Shown: positions 27,501 through 37,246, numbered from the stretch's first letter. The stretch: 64,000 nt of DNA from Lacibacter sp. H375 (GCF_037892425.1 NZ_JBBKTT010000001.1:1426001-1490000); one strand, 5' to 3'. Numbers and translations: made by a program. The notes: generated from the sequence alone by a model not told the origin.

Positions 27501-28283
27501 TTACTTTTCTGCGATGAACAAGAGGAATCTGTTTTGAAGGAAAAAGATATCGTCAGTGATATGAAACGGTTTGAATGCCTGTTCAATCGTTTCTTCAACT
27601 GTTGCTTTGCTATGACTGTTCAATGCAATAGCTGCAGGACCTGTACCCATGAATGCTTCTACACCATGACGCAGATTACTGAACAGGAACGGACAAGGGA
27701 TGTTTGATTTATACAGCGGCTTCAGATCTGCATTGATAAATGCCTCTTCAATTCTTCCATCTTCAGAAAGTGCAAAAGGGCCGGGTTTGCCGGGAGGCGG
27801 AGGCGGTAATAATGAACCAATCGCTTTCAATACTTGTGTTGCTTCACTGTACTGCGGTTGATCCCAGATACCGATCACAATTCTTCCACCAGGTTTCAAT
27901 ACACGTGTTGCTTCTGCTAGTGCTTTTTCAAAACTGCCTGCATACTGAAAGGAGTTGAAGGCGGCTACTACATCAAAACTACTATCTTCAAAAGGGAGTG
28001 CTTCCAGATCTTCTTCTAAAAAATTGTTGTTTGGGTTACGTTGTCTTGCTACTTCAAGCAAGCCGGGTGCCGCATCTATGCCAATTACTTCGGCGCCTTC
28101 GTTCACAGCCATAGCCGTAAACATACCGGAGCCGCAGCCTGCATCAAGCAATAAATGATCTTCATTTAATTGCAATTGACGAAGTGCAGTTTTGTACATG
28201 GGCAGAAACCATGGTTCAAAATGTTGCGACCATTTCTGTGGAGCTACACTCCAAAGTTGTCCTTGAGTTGTTTTTGTACTCAT
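27501..28283 (-). CDS. Class I SAM-dependent methyltransferase
   Basis: A 260-residue soluble methyltransferase. Motif I LLDAGCGSGMFTAMAV is near residue 44, then VIGIDAAPGLLEVARQRN (SAM ribose-binding acid), the LEALPFEDSSFDVVAAFNSFQY region, and LKPGGRIVIGIWD, as in the Methyltransf_11 / UbiE group. The substrate is unknown. It lies between the DUF3455 gene (32 bp away) and the haloperoxidase-like gene (28 bp away) on the same strand, so all three are probably cotranscribed. Confidence 0.9.
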   Translation of the reverse strand: MSTKTTQGQLWSVAPQKWSQHFEPWFLPMYKTALRQLQLNEDHLLLDAGCGSGMFTAMAVNEGAEVIGIDAAPGLLEVARQRNPNNNFLEEDLEALPFEDSSFDVVAAFNSFQYAGSFEKALAEATRVLKPGGRIVIGIWDQPQYSEATQVLKAIGSLLPPPPPGKPGPFALSEDGRIEEAFINADLKPLYKSNIPCPFLFSNLRHGVEAFMGTGPAAIALNSHSKATVEETIEQAFKPFHITDDIFFLQNRFLLFIAEK

Positions 28284-28315
28284 TGTTGTAAGGTTTAAAG
28301 ATGAATATGTAATGA

Positions 28316-28918
28316 TTAATTTTTCTTGGTGAAACGATAGATAGCAGTGTAATAAACAACGGCTGTATCTGATAAACCTTGAGGCGCCGTTGCAGGTGCT
28401 TTGCCACCTTTTGTAGCAATGCGTTGTATGTATGCAATATTGCTGAAAACGCCGGTAGGAGTTGTGCCTGTTTTTGGCATCAACAAAAGCCAGGGAATAC
28501 TATTAGCATCAGGACTTGCTGTTTTAGCCGGAGTAAACTGTTGTGCAAAAATTGAATCGGCAGCACTAAGCGCCCAGTATGGCCCTGCACCATGTGTGCC
28601 GACTTTTTTATTTGTTACATCAAACAGGTCTGCTTGCGGTGCAACAAATACCCATTCATAAATACCAGTCTCACTACCTGCTTTTTGCTGGGCCTTATAC
28701 TTCTGTACACCCGTTGCATAATAAGTAGCGATCCGTGCATTTCCAAAAGGAGAATTAATAGGTAACTCTATTTCAGCGGGGATGGATAGTTTTTCACTTG
28801 CTTTAATTTGATAAGCCGGTGTAGTGCTGTTGATGGGTTCGTTTTTTTCACAAGCCAACATTGTGAAGATGAACAGCAGGGGCAACAGCATTGCTGTTGT
28901 GTTTTTTTTCTTTTTCAT
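28316..28918 (-). CDS. DUF3455 domain lipoprotein
   Basis: A 200-residue lipoprotein (lipobox MLAC near residue 23). The order GVQKYKAQ, YEWVFVAPQADLFD, KKVGTHGAGPYW, SIPWLLL, GVFSNIAYIQRIATKGGKAPA and AVVYYTAIYRF matches DUF3455 across its length. The function of DUF3455 is not known. It appears to be the first gene of the operon with the methyltransferase and the haloperoxidase-like lipoprotein. A minus-strand TATGTTTG octamer lies about 60 bp upstream. Confidence 0.85.
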   Translation of the reverse strand: MKKKKNTTAMLLPLLFIFTMLACEKNEPINSTTPAYQIKASEKLSIPAEIELPINSPFGNARIATYYATGVQKYKAQQKAGSETGIYEWVFVAPQADLFDVTNKKVGTHGAGPYWALSAADSIFAQQFTPAKTASPDANSIPWLLLMPKTGTTPTGVFSNIAYIQRIATKGGKAPATAPQGLSDTAVVYYTAIYRFTKKN

Positions 28919-29252
28919 TTTTAAGGTTTAATGGTTAATGCTGCTTTATTGCAACATGTAATTTCTAAATCGGGTACAAACATAGATCAGTAAATAAGTG
29001 CTGTTGAGCAGGAATGAATAAACGGCGCTGTAAAAACAATAGAAGAGCAGAAGCAACTGTGTAAATGGTTTTCTACAGTTGAAAGCTGTTTTGTTGATGA
29101 TTTTGAGTGGCTGAATTTTATTTTACTGTATTGTTTGAACCAACGGTTTGGCTATTGATACGAATGACGATGGCTGCTGAACAAACGGCGGCGATTGTAA
29201 TTCATCACGCTTAACCCCTTTCAATTTTCAGAATATGGATTTACCTTAGAAT
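28919..29252. other. Divergent intergenic region with a likely minus-strand promoter
   Basis: This 334 bp region separates two divergent transcripts. On the minus strand TATGTTTG (28984-28977) could be the -7 element for the DUF3455 operon, though no clear TTTG lies 20 nt upstream. On the plus strand TACCTTAG (29242-29249) lies 3 nt before the sensor kinase start codon. I see nothing else recognisable, and no ORF of note. Confidence 0.4.
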
Positions 29253-32200
29253 ATGCGTTGGCTCTCCCTTACTGTACGATATTTCTTCTTCGTTTTCTTA
29301 CTACTGCTTTACTCGGTTACAGCGGCACAATACCGTTCTTCTGATTTTACCCTTTATTCAATTGAAAACGGTCTTAGCAGTAACCTGCTTACAAGTATTG
29401 TACAGGATGAACAAGGTTATTTATGGATCGGCAGTGCAAACGGATTAAATCGTTTTGACGGCAACCAGTTTGTTCAATATCATCCAGGGAAAGAAAAGAA
29501 TTCTATCCCCGATGAAAATGTAAGGATGCTGAAATGGTTAGAACCCGGTAAAATGGCTGTTGCAACAAATACAGGTTTGCAGATAATTAATACACGAAAC
29601 AGGCAGTCAAGAAATTTGTTTATTCCCACAACATTCAAAGAATATGCGTTTAAATACAATGATGTGTTTGATGTTGCTGCTGATGATAAAAAACATGTTT
29701 TTATAGTTACCCGTTCCGGGTTTTATCATTTTGATAATAACGATAAATTGATCTTCCGATTTGATAATTATAAAACAGAGCAGGAGCAATCACAATATTT
29801 CATCTTCGGTCAGCTGTTATTATATTATTCGAAGAATGAATTGTTACTGTCAACAAGTGAAGGCATTTTTCTCTACAACATCAGCAAAAAACAATTAAAG
29901 AAAGCACAGAAGGGAAATGATCATGCTGTGCCTTTTGTGGCCGATATGCACCGTGATATTGCTACCGTAAGACAAGCAGATCATAAAGGGTATATGATCT
30001 TCAAAACAAATTCAGATAGCATTATTTATGTCAACACTTCTTCAAAAGATGGAATTGTTTCAAAAGCACCAAACAAAAACATCAACAGTGAATTTAACTG
30101 GCGCACAAGTCTTTTCCGCTATAACGATTCTACTTATTTTGTTACTTCCAGTACAAATGGTTTTTATAAAATAATCCATCAGCCAAAAACGGGAAAGCTT
30201 ACGTTGTATACTGAAAAATATTTGGCTGATTATTTCTGCGCCGGTTTTTTAAAAGATAAAGAAGGAAGATTGTGGGTCACCACAAGTTCGGGCTTGTTAA
30301 AGCAAAACATGATCAACAACTCTGTGACATTTAAATTGCTACCGCAGGAAATTTTGCAGCAAGCACCTGCCGCTACCATCAGTTATGTGTTTGTTTCCGG
30401 AGACAAAATATTTATCGGATGCAGGAGAGAGGGCGGGTTGTTGGTGTTTGAGAAAAGCACGCTCAACTTTATTCGTAGAATAAGGTTCAAAAAACACGGA
30501 ACTATTTCTGACGATATTATCAATGTATCATATCCAGGCGGGGATACATTATTCATTGGCACAAATGGTCCGTTGTGTTGGCTCAACATGAAAACCTATG
30601 AAACAGGTGTGTGCAAGTTGGAGAAATGGGTAAATACAAATTGGGTTTCTTCACAGTTTAAAGATCGTGCCGGCAACATCTGGGTTACAAGTAACGCTAA
30701 CAGGGTTTATTATTACAACAGCAGGCAAAAGAAGTTTTATTTAAAGGATATGGCTCATCCATATATGACTAAGCTTCTCATAACAAATATGATCACAGAA
30801 GATACAGCAGGTCACATATGGTTTGCAGGACAGGGACTTTGTCGCATTAACCGGCTAACTCATCGACCGGATTTTTTTATTGACACGTTCCCGGAAATTC
30901 TTTTTCCACGCAAAGCAGTATTGGGTTTGTATTGCGACGATAAGAATAGATTATGGTTTGGTAATGTCAGTAACGGATTGGTGAGTTATTCCATTAGCGA
31001 AAAGAAATTTGAACACTACACTACAGAAAACAAACTTCCTTCCAATAATATTTATACAACAGGCATCTACAATAACATGTTGTGGATGGGTTCTGAAACA
31101 GGCATTGCAGGCCTTGATCTCGTTACAAAACAAATCTCTTCCTTTGATAAAGATGATGGTTTCCCTTTGCAGGCTGTTACATCTGTAAATTTTTATCATG
31201 ATAAAGAGGCCAACTATCTCTATTCAGGTTTTGGTACTGCTATTGTAAAATTTTGTGCAGATAGCTTGTTGTACACCACCGCACCACCGAAAGTATTTAT
31301 TGAAAGTATCCGTTTTAATAATGATTCAAGCGTTTATTTACCGGGCTCATCATTAATAACTGATTACAATCATAACGACTTTACGGTTAAGATCGGCAGC
31401 GTTTATTTTTATAAGAAGGTTAGCAACTATTTGCTCAGCTACCGGATAGTAAATTCGCATGACAGCAGTTGGAAAACCATCACCGGCTCTGAAGTAAATT
31501 TCAACAACCTGCCTCCCGGTACTTACAAGTTTGAAATAAGAATGACAGCAAAAAATGAACGCTGGCCAGCGCAGGTAAAGCAATTCAATTTAACGGTGAA
31601 ACCTCCTTTTTGGAAAACAGGTTGGTTTATTACAATCATAACCGTACTCATCTTGTTCCTGGGTTACCTTTTCTATCGCTGGAGAATTTATTATATCCGT
31701 AAAGCTGAAAGTGAAAAAGCACGAGTGCAGGAGCTGCGTGCTGAAAAGTATAAAACCCAGTATGAGCTGGAGCAGATCAGTAATTATTTTTCATTATCTC
31801 TTACTGATAAGAAGACTACTGACGATGTGTTGTGGGATGTTGCAAAAAACCTGATCGGCCGAATGGGTTGCGAAGACTGTATGATCTATTTATGGAACAA
31901 AGACAAAACAAAAATGCAGCAACGTGCGGGTTATGGAAATAAAAATTCACCTGAGAAGCTTACTGAACATTTGTTTGAAGTGGAAATGGGTCAGGGTGTG
32001 GTTGGTTATGTAATGCAAACAAAAGAACCGGTGATCATTGCTGATACAAGAACCGACAAACGTTACAGGGTAGATGATATGCATCGCCTCAGTGAAATTT
32101 GTGTTCCCATTATCCATGAAGGCGAGTTGATGGGCATTATTGATTCAGAAAACAGCAAACTAAATTATTTTCAGGAACGTGATCTTCAAATAATGACCAC

Positions 32201-32942
32201 TATCGCCACACTCACAGGTAATAAAATAAAACAGGTAGAAAGTGAGCAGGTATTGAATGTGAAGAAAAAAGAACTTGCTGCAACGAACGAACATTTAGCA
32301 GAAGCACAACTCTCAGCATTGCAGGCGCAAATGAATCCGCATTTTGTATTTAATGCACTCAATAGCATTAAGCGTTTGATATTGGATGATGAGAAAGATA
32401 AAGCATCCCGTTACCTCAGCAAGTTTGCGCAACTCATTCGCTTAACATTGAATCACTCACGTGAAACGTTTGTAACACTTCGTGAAAATGTGGAGTATCT
32501 CAACACATACCTTGAAATGGAGCAGTTGCGTTTTAAAGATTCGTTTAATGCCACAGTTAAAGTTGATGCTGCCATTGATGATGAGGAAGTAGTTGTTCCG
32601 TCACTTATGATACAACCATTGGTGGAGAATGCTGTGTGGCATGGCCTGCTTCACAAAGAAGGAAAGAAAAAAATTACGGTTCGCTTCTCAGCCAACGGGC
32701 CATACATTATTTGTTCTATTGAAGATAATGGAATTGGAATACGTCGTTCCGAAGCCAATAAAAACGTACAGCATGCAACGCACAAATCAGTTGGGCTTGA
32801 TAACCTGCGCAACCGTATTGCTATTATGAATGAAAAATTTGATATGGACTGCAGTCTCACCATTACTGATCTAAATGAAACAGATGCAACAATTACCGGC
32901 ACGCTGGCGGTATTAAAATTTAAAAACAGAGATCTTGTATGA
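29253..32942 (+). CDS. Propeller sensor histidine kinase, LytS type, with GAF domain
   Basis: A 1229-residue inner-membrane sensor. A signal peptide (1-25) leads to a large periplasmic part with two-component-regulator propeller repeats (for example LTSIVQDEQGYLWIGSANGLNRFDG near 45), ending in a Y_Y_Y domain (about 705-775, LPPGTYKFEIRM). One membrane helix follows near 790-812 and a short coiled coil. A GAF domain spans about 850-990, and the LytS/His_kinase core starts with LQAQMNPHFVFNALNSIKRL near 1025, with His in NPHF. The HATPase N-box MIQPLVENAVWHGL is near 1120. It overlaps its response regulator gene by 4 bp. Confidence 0.92.
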   Translation: MRWLSLTVRYFFFVFLLLLYSVTAAQYRSSDFTLYSIENGLSSNLLTSIVQDEQGYLWIGSANGLNRFDGNQFVQYHPGKEKNSIPDENVRMLKWLEPGKMAVATNTGLQIINTRNRQSRNLFIPTTFKEYAFKYNDVFDVAADDKKHVFIVTRSGFYHFDNNDKLIFRFDNYKTEQEQSQYFIFGQLLLYYSKNELLLSTSEGIFLYNISKKQLKKAQKGNDHAVPFVADMHRDIATVRQADHKGYMIFKTNSDSIIYVNTSSKDGIVSKAPNKNINSEFNWRTSLFRYNDSTYFVTSSTNGFYKIIHQPKTGKLTLYTEKYLADYFCAGFLKDKEGRLWVTTSSGLLKQNMINNSVTFKLLPQEILQQAPAATISYVFVSGDKIFIGCRREGGLLVFEKSTLNFIRRIRFKKHGTISDDIINVSYPGGDTLFIGTNGPLCWLNMKTYETGVCKLEKWVNTNWVSSQFKDRAGNIWVTSNANRVYYYNSRQKKFYLKDMAHPYMTKLLITNMITEDTAGHIWFAGQGLCRINRLTHRPDFFIDTFPEILFPRKAVLGLYCDDKNRLWFGNVSNGLVSYSISEKKFEHYTTENKLPSNNIYTTGIYNNMLWMGSETGIAGLDLVTKQISSFDKDDGFPLQAVTSVNFYHDKEANYLYSGFGTAIVKFCADSLLYTTAPPKVFIESIRFNNDSSVYLPGSSLITDYNHNDFTVKIGSVYFYKKVSNYLLSYRIVNSHDSSWKTITGSEVNFNNLPPGTYKFEIRMTAKNERWPAQVKQFNLTVKPPFWKTGWFITIITVLILFLGYLFYRWRIYYIRKAESEKARVQELRAEKYKTQYELEQISNYFSLSLTDKKTTDDVLWDVAKNLIGRMGCEDCMIYLWNKDKTKMQQRAGYGNKNSPEKLTEHLFEVEMGQGVVGYVMQTKEPVIIADTRTDKRYRVDDMHRLSEICVPIIHEGELMGIIDSENSKLNYFQERDLQIMTTIATLTGNKIKQVESEQVLNVKKKELAATNEHLAEAQLSALQAQMNPHFVFNALNSIKRLILDDEKDKASRYLSKFAQLIRLTLNHSRETFVTLRENVEYLNTYLEMEQLRFKDSFNATVKVDAAIDDEEVVVPSLMIQPLVENAVWHGLLHKEGKKKITVRFSANGPYIICSIEDNGIGIRRSEANKNVQHATHKSVGLDNLRNRIAIMNEKFDMDCSLTITDLNETDATITGTLAVLKFKNRDLV

Positions 32943-33706
32943 AACAGTTACGTGTAATATTAGTAGACGATGAGGCAGACGGCGTTGCCACGTTAAGCCA
33001 ATTGCTTCGGTTGAATTGTCCCGAAGTGGAGATCATTGCCACTTGCAACAATGCAGAAACAGCCACACAACAGATACTGGCATTGCAACCCGATGTTGTG
33101 TTCTTAGATATTCAAATGCCCGGCAAAAGCGGTATTGAAATGTTGGCCGATATGCAGGAACGAAAGTTTGAAATCATTTTTGTAACAGCACACAATGAAT
33201 ACATGTTGCAGGCGCTGCAGTTCAGTGCTGCAGATTATTTATTGAAGCCGGTTGATGAAGACCGTTTAATTGAAGCGGTGAATCGTGTGAAAGAGCGTAT
33301 TGAACAAAAAACAGAACCAGATAATATTGATGTGTTGCTGCACAACCTGCAAAAAAATAATCGTCAGCAGGAAATGAAACTCGCTGTTCCCACACTCAAA
33401 GGTTTTTCTGTACTAAAGCTGGAAGAAATCGTAGTGTGTGAAGCGGAAAAAAATTACACCATCTTTCATTTGCAGAATAAAAAAACAATTACTGTATCAC
33501 GCACATTACTGGAATATGAAAAAATTCTTCAGAATACTTCATTCTTCAGGGTGCATAAAACATTTATGATAAATCTTGAGCATGTAGTGGAATATCAGCG
33601 TGGAGAAGGGGGAGTGGTGGTAATGGCTAATGGAATGGAAGTGGAAGTGAGTCGCAGAAAAAAGGAAGAGTTTATGAATAAGATAAAAGAGGTGTTTAAG
33701 TATTAA
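32939..33706 (+). CDS. LytTR-family response regulator
   Basis: A 255-residue response regulator. Residues 1-125 are a receiver domain (ILVDDEADG, VVFLDIQMPGKSG with the phospho-acceptor Asp near 58, FVTAHNEYMLQA, DYLLKPVDE). Residues 150-250 are a LytTR DNA-binding domain (ICEAEKNYT-like VCEAEKNYTIFHL, FFRVHKTFMINLEHV). The start codon overlaps the stop of the sensor kinase gene (ATGA), so translation is coupled and the pair is a cognate two-component system. Target genes are not identified here. Confidence 0.94.
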   Translation: MKQLRVILVDDEADGVATLSQLLRLNCPEVEIIATCNNAETATQQILALQPDVVFLDIQMPGKSGIEMLADMQERKFEIIFVTAHNEYMLQALQFSAADYLLKPVDEDRLIEAVNRVKERIEQKTEPDNIDVLLHNLQKNNRQQEMKLAVPTLKGFSVLKLEEIVVCEAEKNYTIFHLQNKKTITVSRTLLEYEKILQNTSFFRVHKTFMINLEHVVEYQRGEGGVVVMANGMEVEVSRRKKEEFMNKIKEVFKY

Positions 33707-33738
33707 AAAAGCGGGCTCTGATCAGAGCCCGCTTTTTT
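33705..33738 (+). terminator. Bidirectional intrinsic terminator
   Basis: A perfect 22 bp palindrome at 33711-33732 with a six-base A-run before and a six-base T-run after. It separates the response regulator gene from the convergent DUF4920 gene and can serve both strands. Confidence 0.92.
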
Positions 33739-33761
33739 AATATAGATAATGTTGTTGAGTA

Positions 33762-34232
33762 TTATAATACCAATACACCCTTCGCAACAAACTGCACTTC
33801 TTTCTTTGCTTCTTTGATCTTGTTTATTTCTTCTTTGCTTTTGCCTGCATCTTCAGCATAATGCTTTTGCTGTTTTACACTTACTTCTTTTACCGTTGCA
33901 TCACCTTCAAGCACCACGGTTTGGCCAGCAAGATTCTTTGGCATAAAGAAAGCATAGTCCTTAAACTTCACCATAATGGTTTCGCCATTTCCTTTGTCAA
34001 CTTTCATCCAGCAGCCTTTTTCCTGGCATACTTCAGTTACTTTACCCGTGATCTTTCCACTGAATTTACCGGCACTTTGCACCTGTTCTTCCATGTTGGC
34101 AATTGTAACCACATCTTTATTTTCTGTTCCAGCTCCGTAGGTTGCGCCTTTTTCTGCAGGCTTCGGGCTGTTTTGGGCAAGGGCAGCTAAGCTCATGAAC
34201 GCTGCCATCAATAAAAAAGAAAGTTTTTTCAT
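33762..34232 (-). CDS. DUF4920 domain secreted protein
   Basis: A 156-residue protein with a signal peptide (residues 1-20). KISGKVTEVCQEKGCWMKVD-like sequence (GKITGKVTEVCQEKGCWMKVDKGNG) near residue 60 is the DUF4920 hallmark and holds two Cys. KDYAFFMPKNLAGQTVVLEGDATV follows. DUF4920 proteins are small periplasmic OB-like proteins of unknown function. The start at 34232 sits a short distance after a well-formed promoter, which supports it over the in-frame ATG at 34253, which lies inside the -7 element. Confidence 0.87.
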   Translation of the reverse strand: MKKLSFLLMAAFMSLAALAQNSPKPAEKGATYGAGTENKDVVTIANMEEQVQSAGKFSGKITGKVTEVCQEKGCWMKVDKGNGETIMVKFKDYAFFMPKNLAGQTVVLEGDATVKEVSVKQQKHYAEDAGKSKEEINKIKEAKKEVQFVAKGVLVL

Positions 34233-34250
34233 AATCAAAAATTTGAAAAG

Positions 34251-34280
34251 CAAAGGTAGCTAGTAAAATGAAGGATGCAA
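34251..34280 (-). promoter_or_regulatory. Promoter of the DUF4920 gene
   Basis: On the minus strand TTG (34280-34278), a 19 nt spacer and TACCTTTG (34258-34251) match the Bacteroidota consensus. The -7 element lies about 19 nt upstream of the start codon at 34232. Confidence 0.75.
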
Positions 34281-34413
34281 GTGTCACCTGTTAAAATTCA
34301 ATAGACGGTAGTTGCATCTTTTGAAAGAGTACTAAAATATTCGCTGTATTAAACCGTTTAAACTTGCGTCGGTCTGATACTTTGTAATAAAACCAACCGA
34401 AACCAATACGAAC

Positions 34414-35328
34414 ATGAAAACCTGTTTACTCCGTTTCTTCACCTTCATTTGTATCATCAGTGTTTTTCTCGCATGTAGAAAAGGGAAGTCTTCGGCAAAA
34501 ACCTATCGATTCAACGAAACAATTACTGTAGATGGATTGTCACGAAGCTATGTACTGAACCTTCCCCCCGATTATTACGATAACACTGGCTTTGCATTGG
34601 TGATTGCAATGCATGGCGGAGGCGGTAGTGCCACACAGTTCGAAAGCACATCGAAACTTACTGAGAAAGCCAACGCTTCCGGTTTTATAGTTGTTTACCC
34701 CGAAGGCACTGGTGTCATCAATACCTGGAATGCCGGTACTTGCTGCGGATCATCAGTCAGCAATAATATTAACGATGTAAAATTCATCAGTATGCTCATC
34801 GATAAGCTGGTGGCTGCATACAAGATAAACCCAAAGAAAGTATATGCAACAGGCCATTCAAACGGAGGTATGATGAGCTACCGTCTTGCATGCGAACTAT
34901 CAAACAAAATTGCAGCCATTGCACCTAATGGTTCTACCATGGTGGTTACGCAGGCATGTAATCCTGCAAGAGCAGTTCCTGTCTTGCATATGCATTCAAA
35001 ACTCGATCAGCATGTTGTTTATACCGGAGGTTATGGAAATGGTGTAAGCGGAGTTTATTGCCCGCCGCTCGATTCGGTGTTGAATGTTTGGTCGTTGAAG
35101 AACAGTTGTGCAATACAGGCACAGGTTATCGTGAACAACAGCAACTATACGCACAAACGATGGCTCAACTGCACCAATAATGTTACCATCGATTATTACT
35201 TAACCAATGATGGTGGCCATGGTTGGCCGGGTGGTTTACCGGGCGGCCCTAATTCCGATATTCCTTCTACATCTATTAATGCCAATGATTTGTTGTGGAG
35301 TTTTTTCCAGCAATACCAATTACCATAG
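34414..35328 (+). CDS. PHB depolymerase / LpqC-like alpha/beta hydrolase, lipoprotein
   Basis: A 304-residue lipoprotein (lipobox FLAC near residue 20). The esterase core shows the oxyanion strand AMHGGGGSATQFE near 67, the nucleophile in TGHSNGGMMSYRLACE near 150 (GxSxG), and a C-terminal GGHGWPGG with the likely catalytic His. The family (polyhydroxybutyrate depolymerase, feruloyl/acetylxylan esterases) cleaves esters of polymers. The exact substrate cannot be told. Confidence 0.88.
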   Translation: MKTCLLRFFTFICIISVFLACRKGKSSAKTYRFNETITVDGLSRSYVLNLPPDYYDNTGFALVIAMHGGGGSATQFESTSKLTEKANASGFIVVYPEGTGVINTWNAGTCCGSSVSNNINDVKFISMLIDKLVAAYKINPKKVYATGHSNGGMMSYRLACELSNKIAAIAPNGSTMVVTQACNPARAVPVLHMHSKLDQHVVYTGGYGNGVSGVYCPPLDSVLNVWSLKNSCAIQAQVIVNNSNYTHKRWLNCTNNVTIDYYLTNDGGHGWPGGLPGGPNSDIPSTSINANDLLWSFFQQYQLP

Positions 35329-35379
35329 TTTCTGTTTTCCGAAGGGTTAAACGCCGAGCAAAATCTTTTTGCTAAAATA

Positions 35380-35411
35380 TTTGGCTTCTAAAATAATTAG
35401 TTTTACGTTTG
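35380..35411 (+). promoter_or_regulatory. Promoter of recA
   Basis: TTTG (35380-35383), a 20 nt spacer and TACGTTTG (35404-35411) match the Bacteroidota sigma-A consensus. The start should fall near 35418, about 30 nt before the recA start codon. I see no LexA-like dyad in the segment. Confidence 0.75.
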
Positions 35412-35449
35412 CTAAACAAATTAGTGTGAACAAACAAAACAAACCCGTT

Positions 35450-36523
35450 ATGGAAGAGACTTTAATTTTGGAGAAACCAAAAAAGGAAAAAATGAGTAAA
35501 GAGAGCATCAATGTTAATACCGAGAAGCTCAAAGCGTTAAAGCTCACCATCGACAAGATTGACAAGGATTACGGAAAAGGCAGTGTAATGATGATGAATG
35601 AAAAAGGTGTCAACGAAATTGAAGCCATTTCAACGGGCTCAATAGGACTTGATACTGCCTTAGGCATTGGTGGAGTACCAAGAGGAAGGGTGATCGAGAT
35701 CTACGGACCTGAAAGTAGTGGTAAAACAACCATCGCCACACATATTATTGCGGAAGCACAAAAGAAAGGTGGCATTTGTGCCATTATTGATGCGGAACAT
35801 GCATTTGACAGTGCCTATGCACAGAAACTGGGCGTTGATGTAGATAACCTATTAATCTCTCAACCGGATTATGGCGAGCAGGCCTTGGAAATTGCTGATC
35901 GTTTAATTCTTTCAGGCGCATTGGATGTAGTAGTGATCGATTCTGTTGCAGCGTTGGTTCCTAAAAGTGAACTGGAGGGTGAAATGGGTGATAGCAAAAT
36001 GGGCTTGCAGGCACGTTTAATGAGCCAGGCTTTGCGTAAGCTCACAGCTACTATTCATAAAACAAATACTATTTGCATATTCATTAACCAGTTGCGTGAA
36101 AAAATTGGTGTGATGTTCGGTAACCCCGAAACAACCACTGGTGGTAATGCCTTGAAGTTCTATGCATCGGTTCGTTTAGATATCCGTCGTATGAGCCAGA
36201 TCAAAGATGGTGATGAAGCAATTGGGAACCGTGTAAAAGTGAAAGTGGTTAAGAATAAAGTAGCTCCTCCGTTCAAAGCTGCTGAGTTCGATATCATTTT
36301 TGGTGAAGGTGTAAGTAAAACAGGTGAGATCATTGATATGGGTGTTGATCTTGCTATTATTCAGAAAAGCGGTAGCTGGTACAGCTACAATGGCGACAAA
36401 CTGGGACAAGGTAGAGATGCGGTAAAAAATCTCCTGCTTGATAACCCGGGTATGGCCAATGAAATTGAAGCGAAGATTCGTGAAAAGATAAAAGAAATTC
36501 AAAGCGGAGCAGCAGCTTCGTAA
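35450..36523 (+). CDS. recA: Recombinase RecA
   Basis: RecA binds single-stranded DNA, drives strand exchange and triggers the SOS response. The 357-residue protein has Walker [10 protein letters not shown] near residue 93, [22 protein letters not shown] (Walker B region), the L1/L2 loops with [34 protein letters not shown], and a short C-terminal tail. An in-frame start at 35369 is excluded because it lies upstream of the promoter. The start at 35492 (MSKES), preceded by AAGGA, is a good alternative and would drop 14 residues. Confidence 0.95.
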   Translation: MEETLILEKPKKEKMSKESINVNTEKLKALKLTIDKIDKDYGKGSVMMMNEKGVNEIEAISTGSIGLDTALGIGGVPRGRVIEIYGPESSGKTTIATHIIAEAQKKGGICAIIDAEHAFDSAYAQKLGVDVDNLLISQPDYGEQALEIADRLILSGALDVVVIDSVAALVPKSELEGEMGDSKMGLQARLMSQALRKLTATIHKTNTICIFINQLREKIGVMFGNPETTTGGNALKFYASVRLDIRRMSQIKDGDEAIGNRVKVKVVKNKVAPPFKAAEFDIIFGEGVSKTGEIIDMGVDLAIIQKSGSWYSYNGDKLGQGRDAVKNLLLDNPGMANEIEAKIREKIKEIQSGAAAS

Positions 36524-36547
36524 ACTTCGGGTTTGTTTGTAAGTACC

Positions 36548-36586
36548 GGCCTTTCGTGAGCAGCAATGCGAAGCGAGGGGCCTTTT
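36548..36586 (+). terminator. Possible terminator after recA
   Basis: GGCC (36548-36551) with TTCG (36553-36556) can pair with CGAA (36569-36572) and GGCC (36579-36582), followed by TTTT. The stem is imperfect with bulges, but it lies 25 bp past the recA stop. Confidence 0.4.
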
Positions 36587-36718
36587 CATTTGTCGTTATA
36601 CTTACGGGAAACATTGTTTGAAAGAATGAATACATATACTTTCGTTTAGCAAGAATTAAATAGCCGAGTGAATCACTATGAGTGATCGGAACAGTTTATT
36701 AACCTTAAAATAATTCAT

Positions 36719-37219
36719 ATGAACAAGTTGATGCAGTTGTTTGCTTTCGTAACGGTTTGTTGCCTGTTAATGGGATGTCCTTATGAAACAGAAGTGCCAA
36801 TCAGTGAGCCATCAGTAAAATTTCCTTCTGAACTTCTGGGCAAGTGGGAACCGAAAAGTTCAAGTGATGAGGTCATGACCATTAAAAAGAAAACTGATTA
36901 TATCGTCAGTATCAGCAAAACAAAAAAAGAACCAAAGGAAGATGATAAGCCGGAAGAATATGAAGCTTATCTTTCAGAAGTTGATGCGGTTAAATTTCTG
37001 AATATTTCTGAGCCAGGTGAACAAGGAGCAGGCGCAAAGTTTTATCTCTATAAAATGGAAGTATCTGCAAATGGTTCACGCATTACACTCAATGCAGTTA
37101 CAGAAAACATCGATGAACAATTCAGTAACTCGGCGGAATTAAAATCATTTATTCAGAAGAATATGCATCTTTCTTTCTTTTACGAAAAAGAAGAGGAGAT
37201 ATACCAGCGCATTAAATAG
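36719..37219 (+). CDS. Hypothetical lipoprotein
   Basis: A 166-residue protein with lipobox LMGC (Cys near residue 20). The mature part begins with a Pro-rich linker and reads like a small beta-barrel of the lipocalin-like type common in Bacteroidota (LLGKWEPKSSSDEVMTIKKKTDYIVSIS, then ITLNAVTENI near residue 120). Function unknown. It is convergent with the ABC gene 28 bp away. Confidence 0.75.
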   Translation: MNKLMQLFAFVTVCCLLMGCPYETEVPISEPSVKFPSELLGKWEPKSSSDEVMTIKKKTDYIVSISKTKKEPKEDDKPEEYEAYLSEVDAVKFLNISEPGEQGAGAKFYLYKMEVSANGSRITLNAVTENIDEQFSNSAELKSFIQKNMHLSFFYEKEEEIYQRIK

Positions 37220-37246
37220 TTATTATCGAATAGCTGTTCGGCAGCT

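Noticed and set aside
35369-35449. An upstream extension of RecA
   Set aside because: It starts before the -7 promoter element and adds residues that RecA proteins lack.
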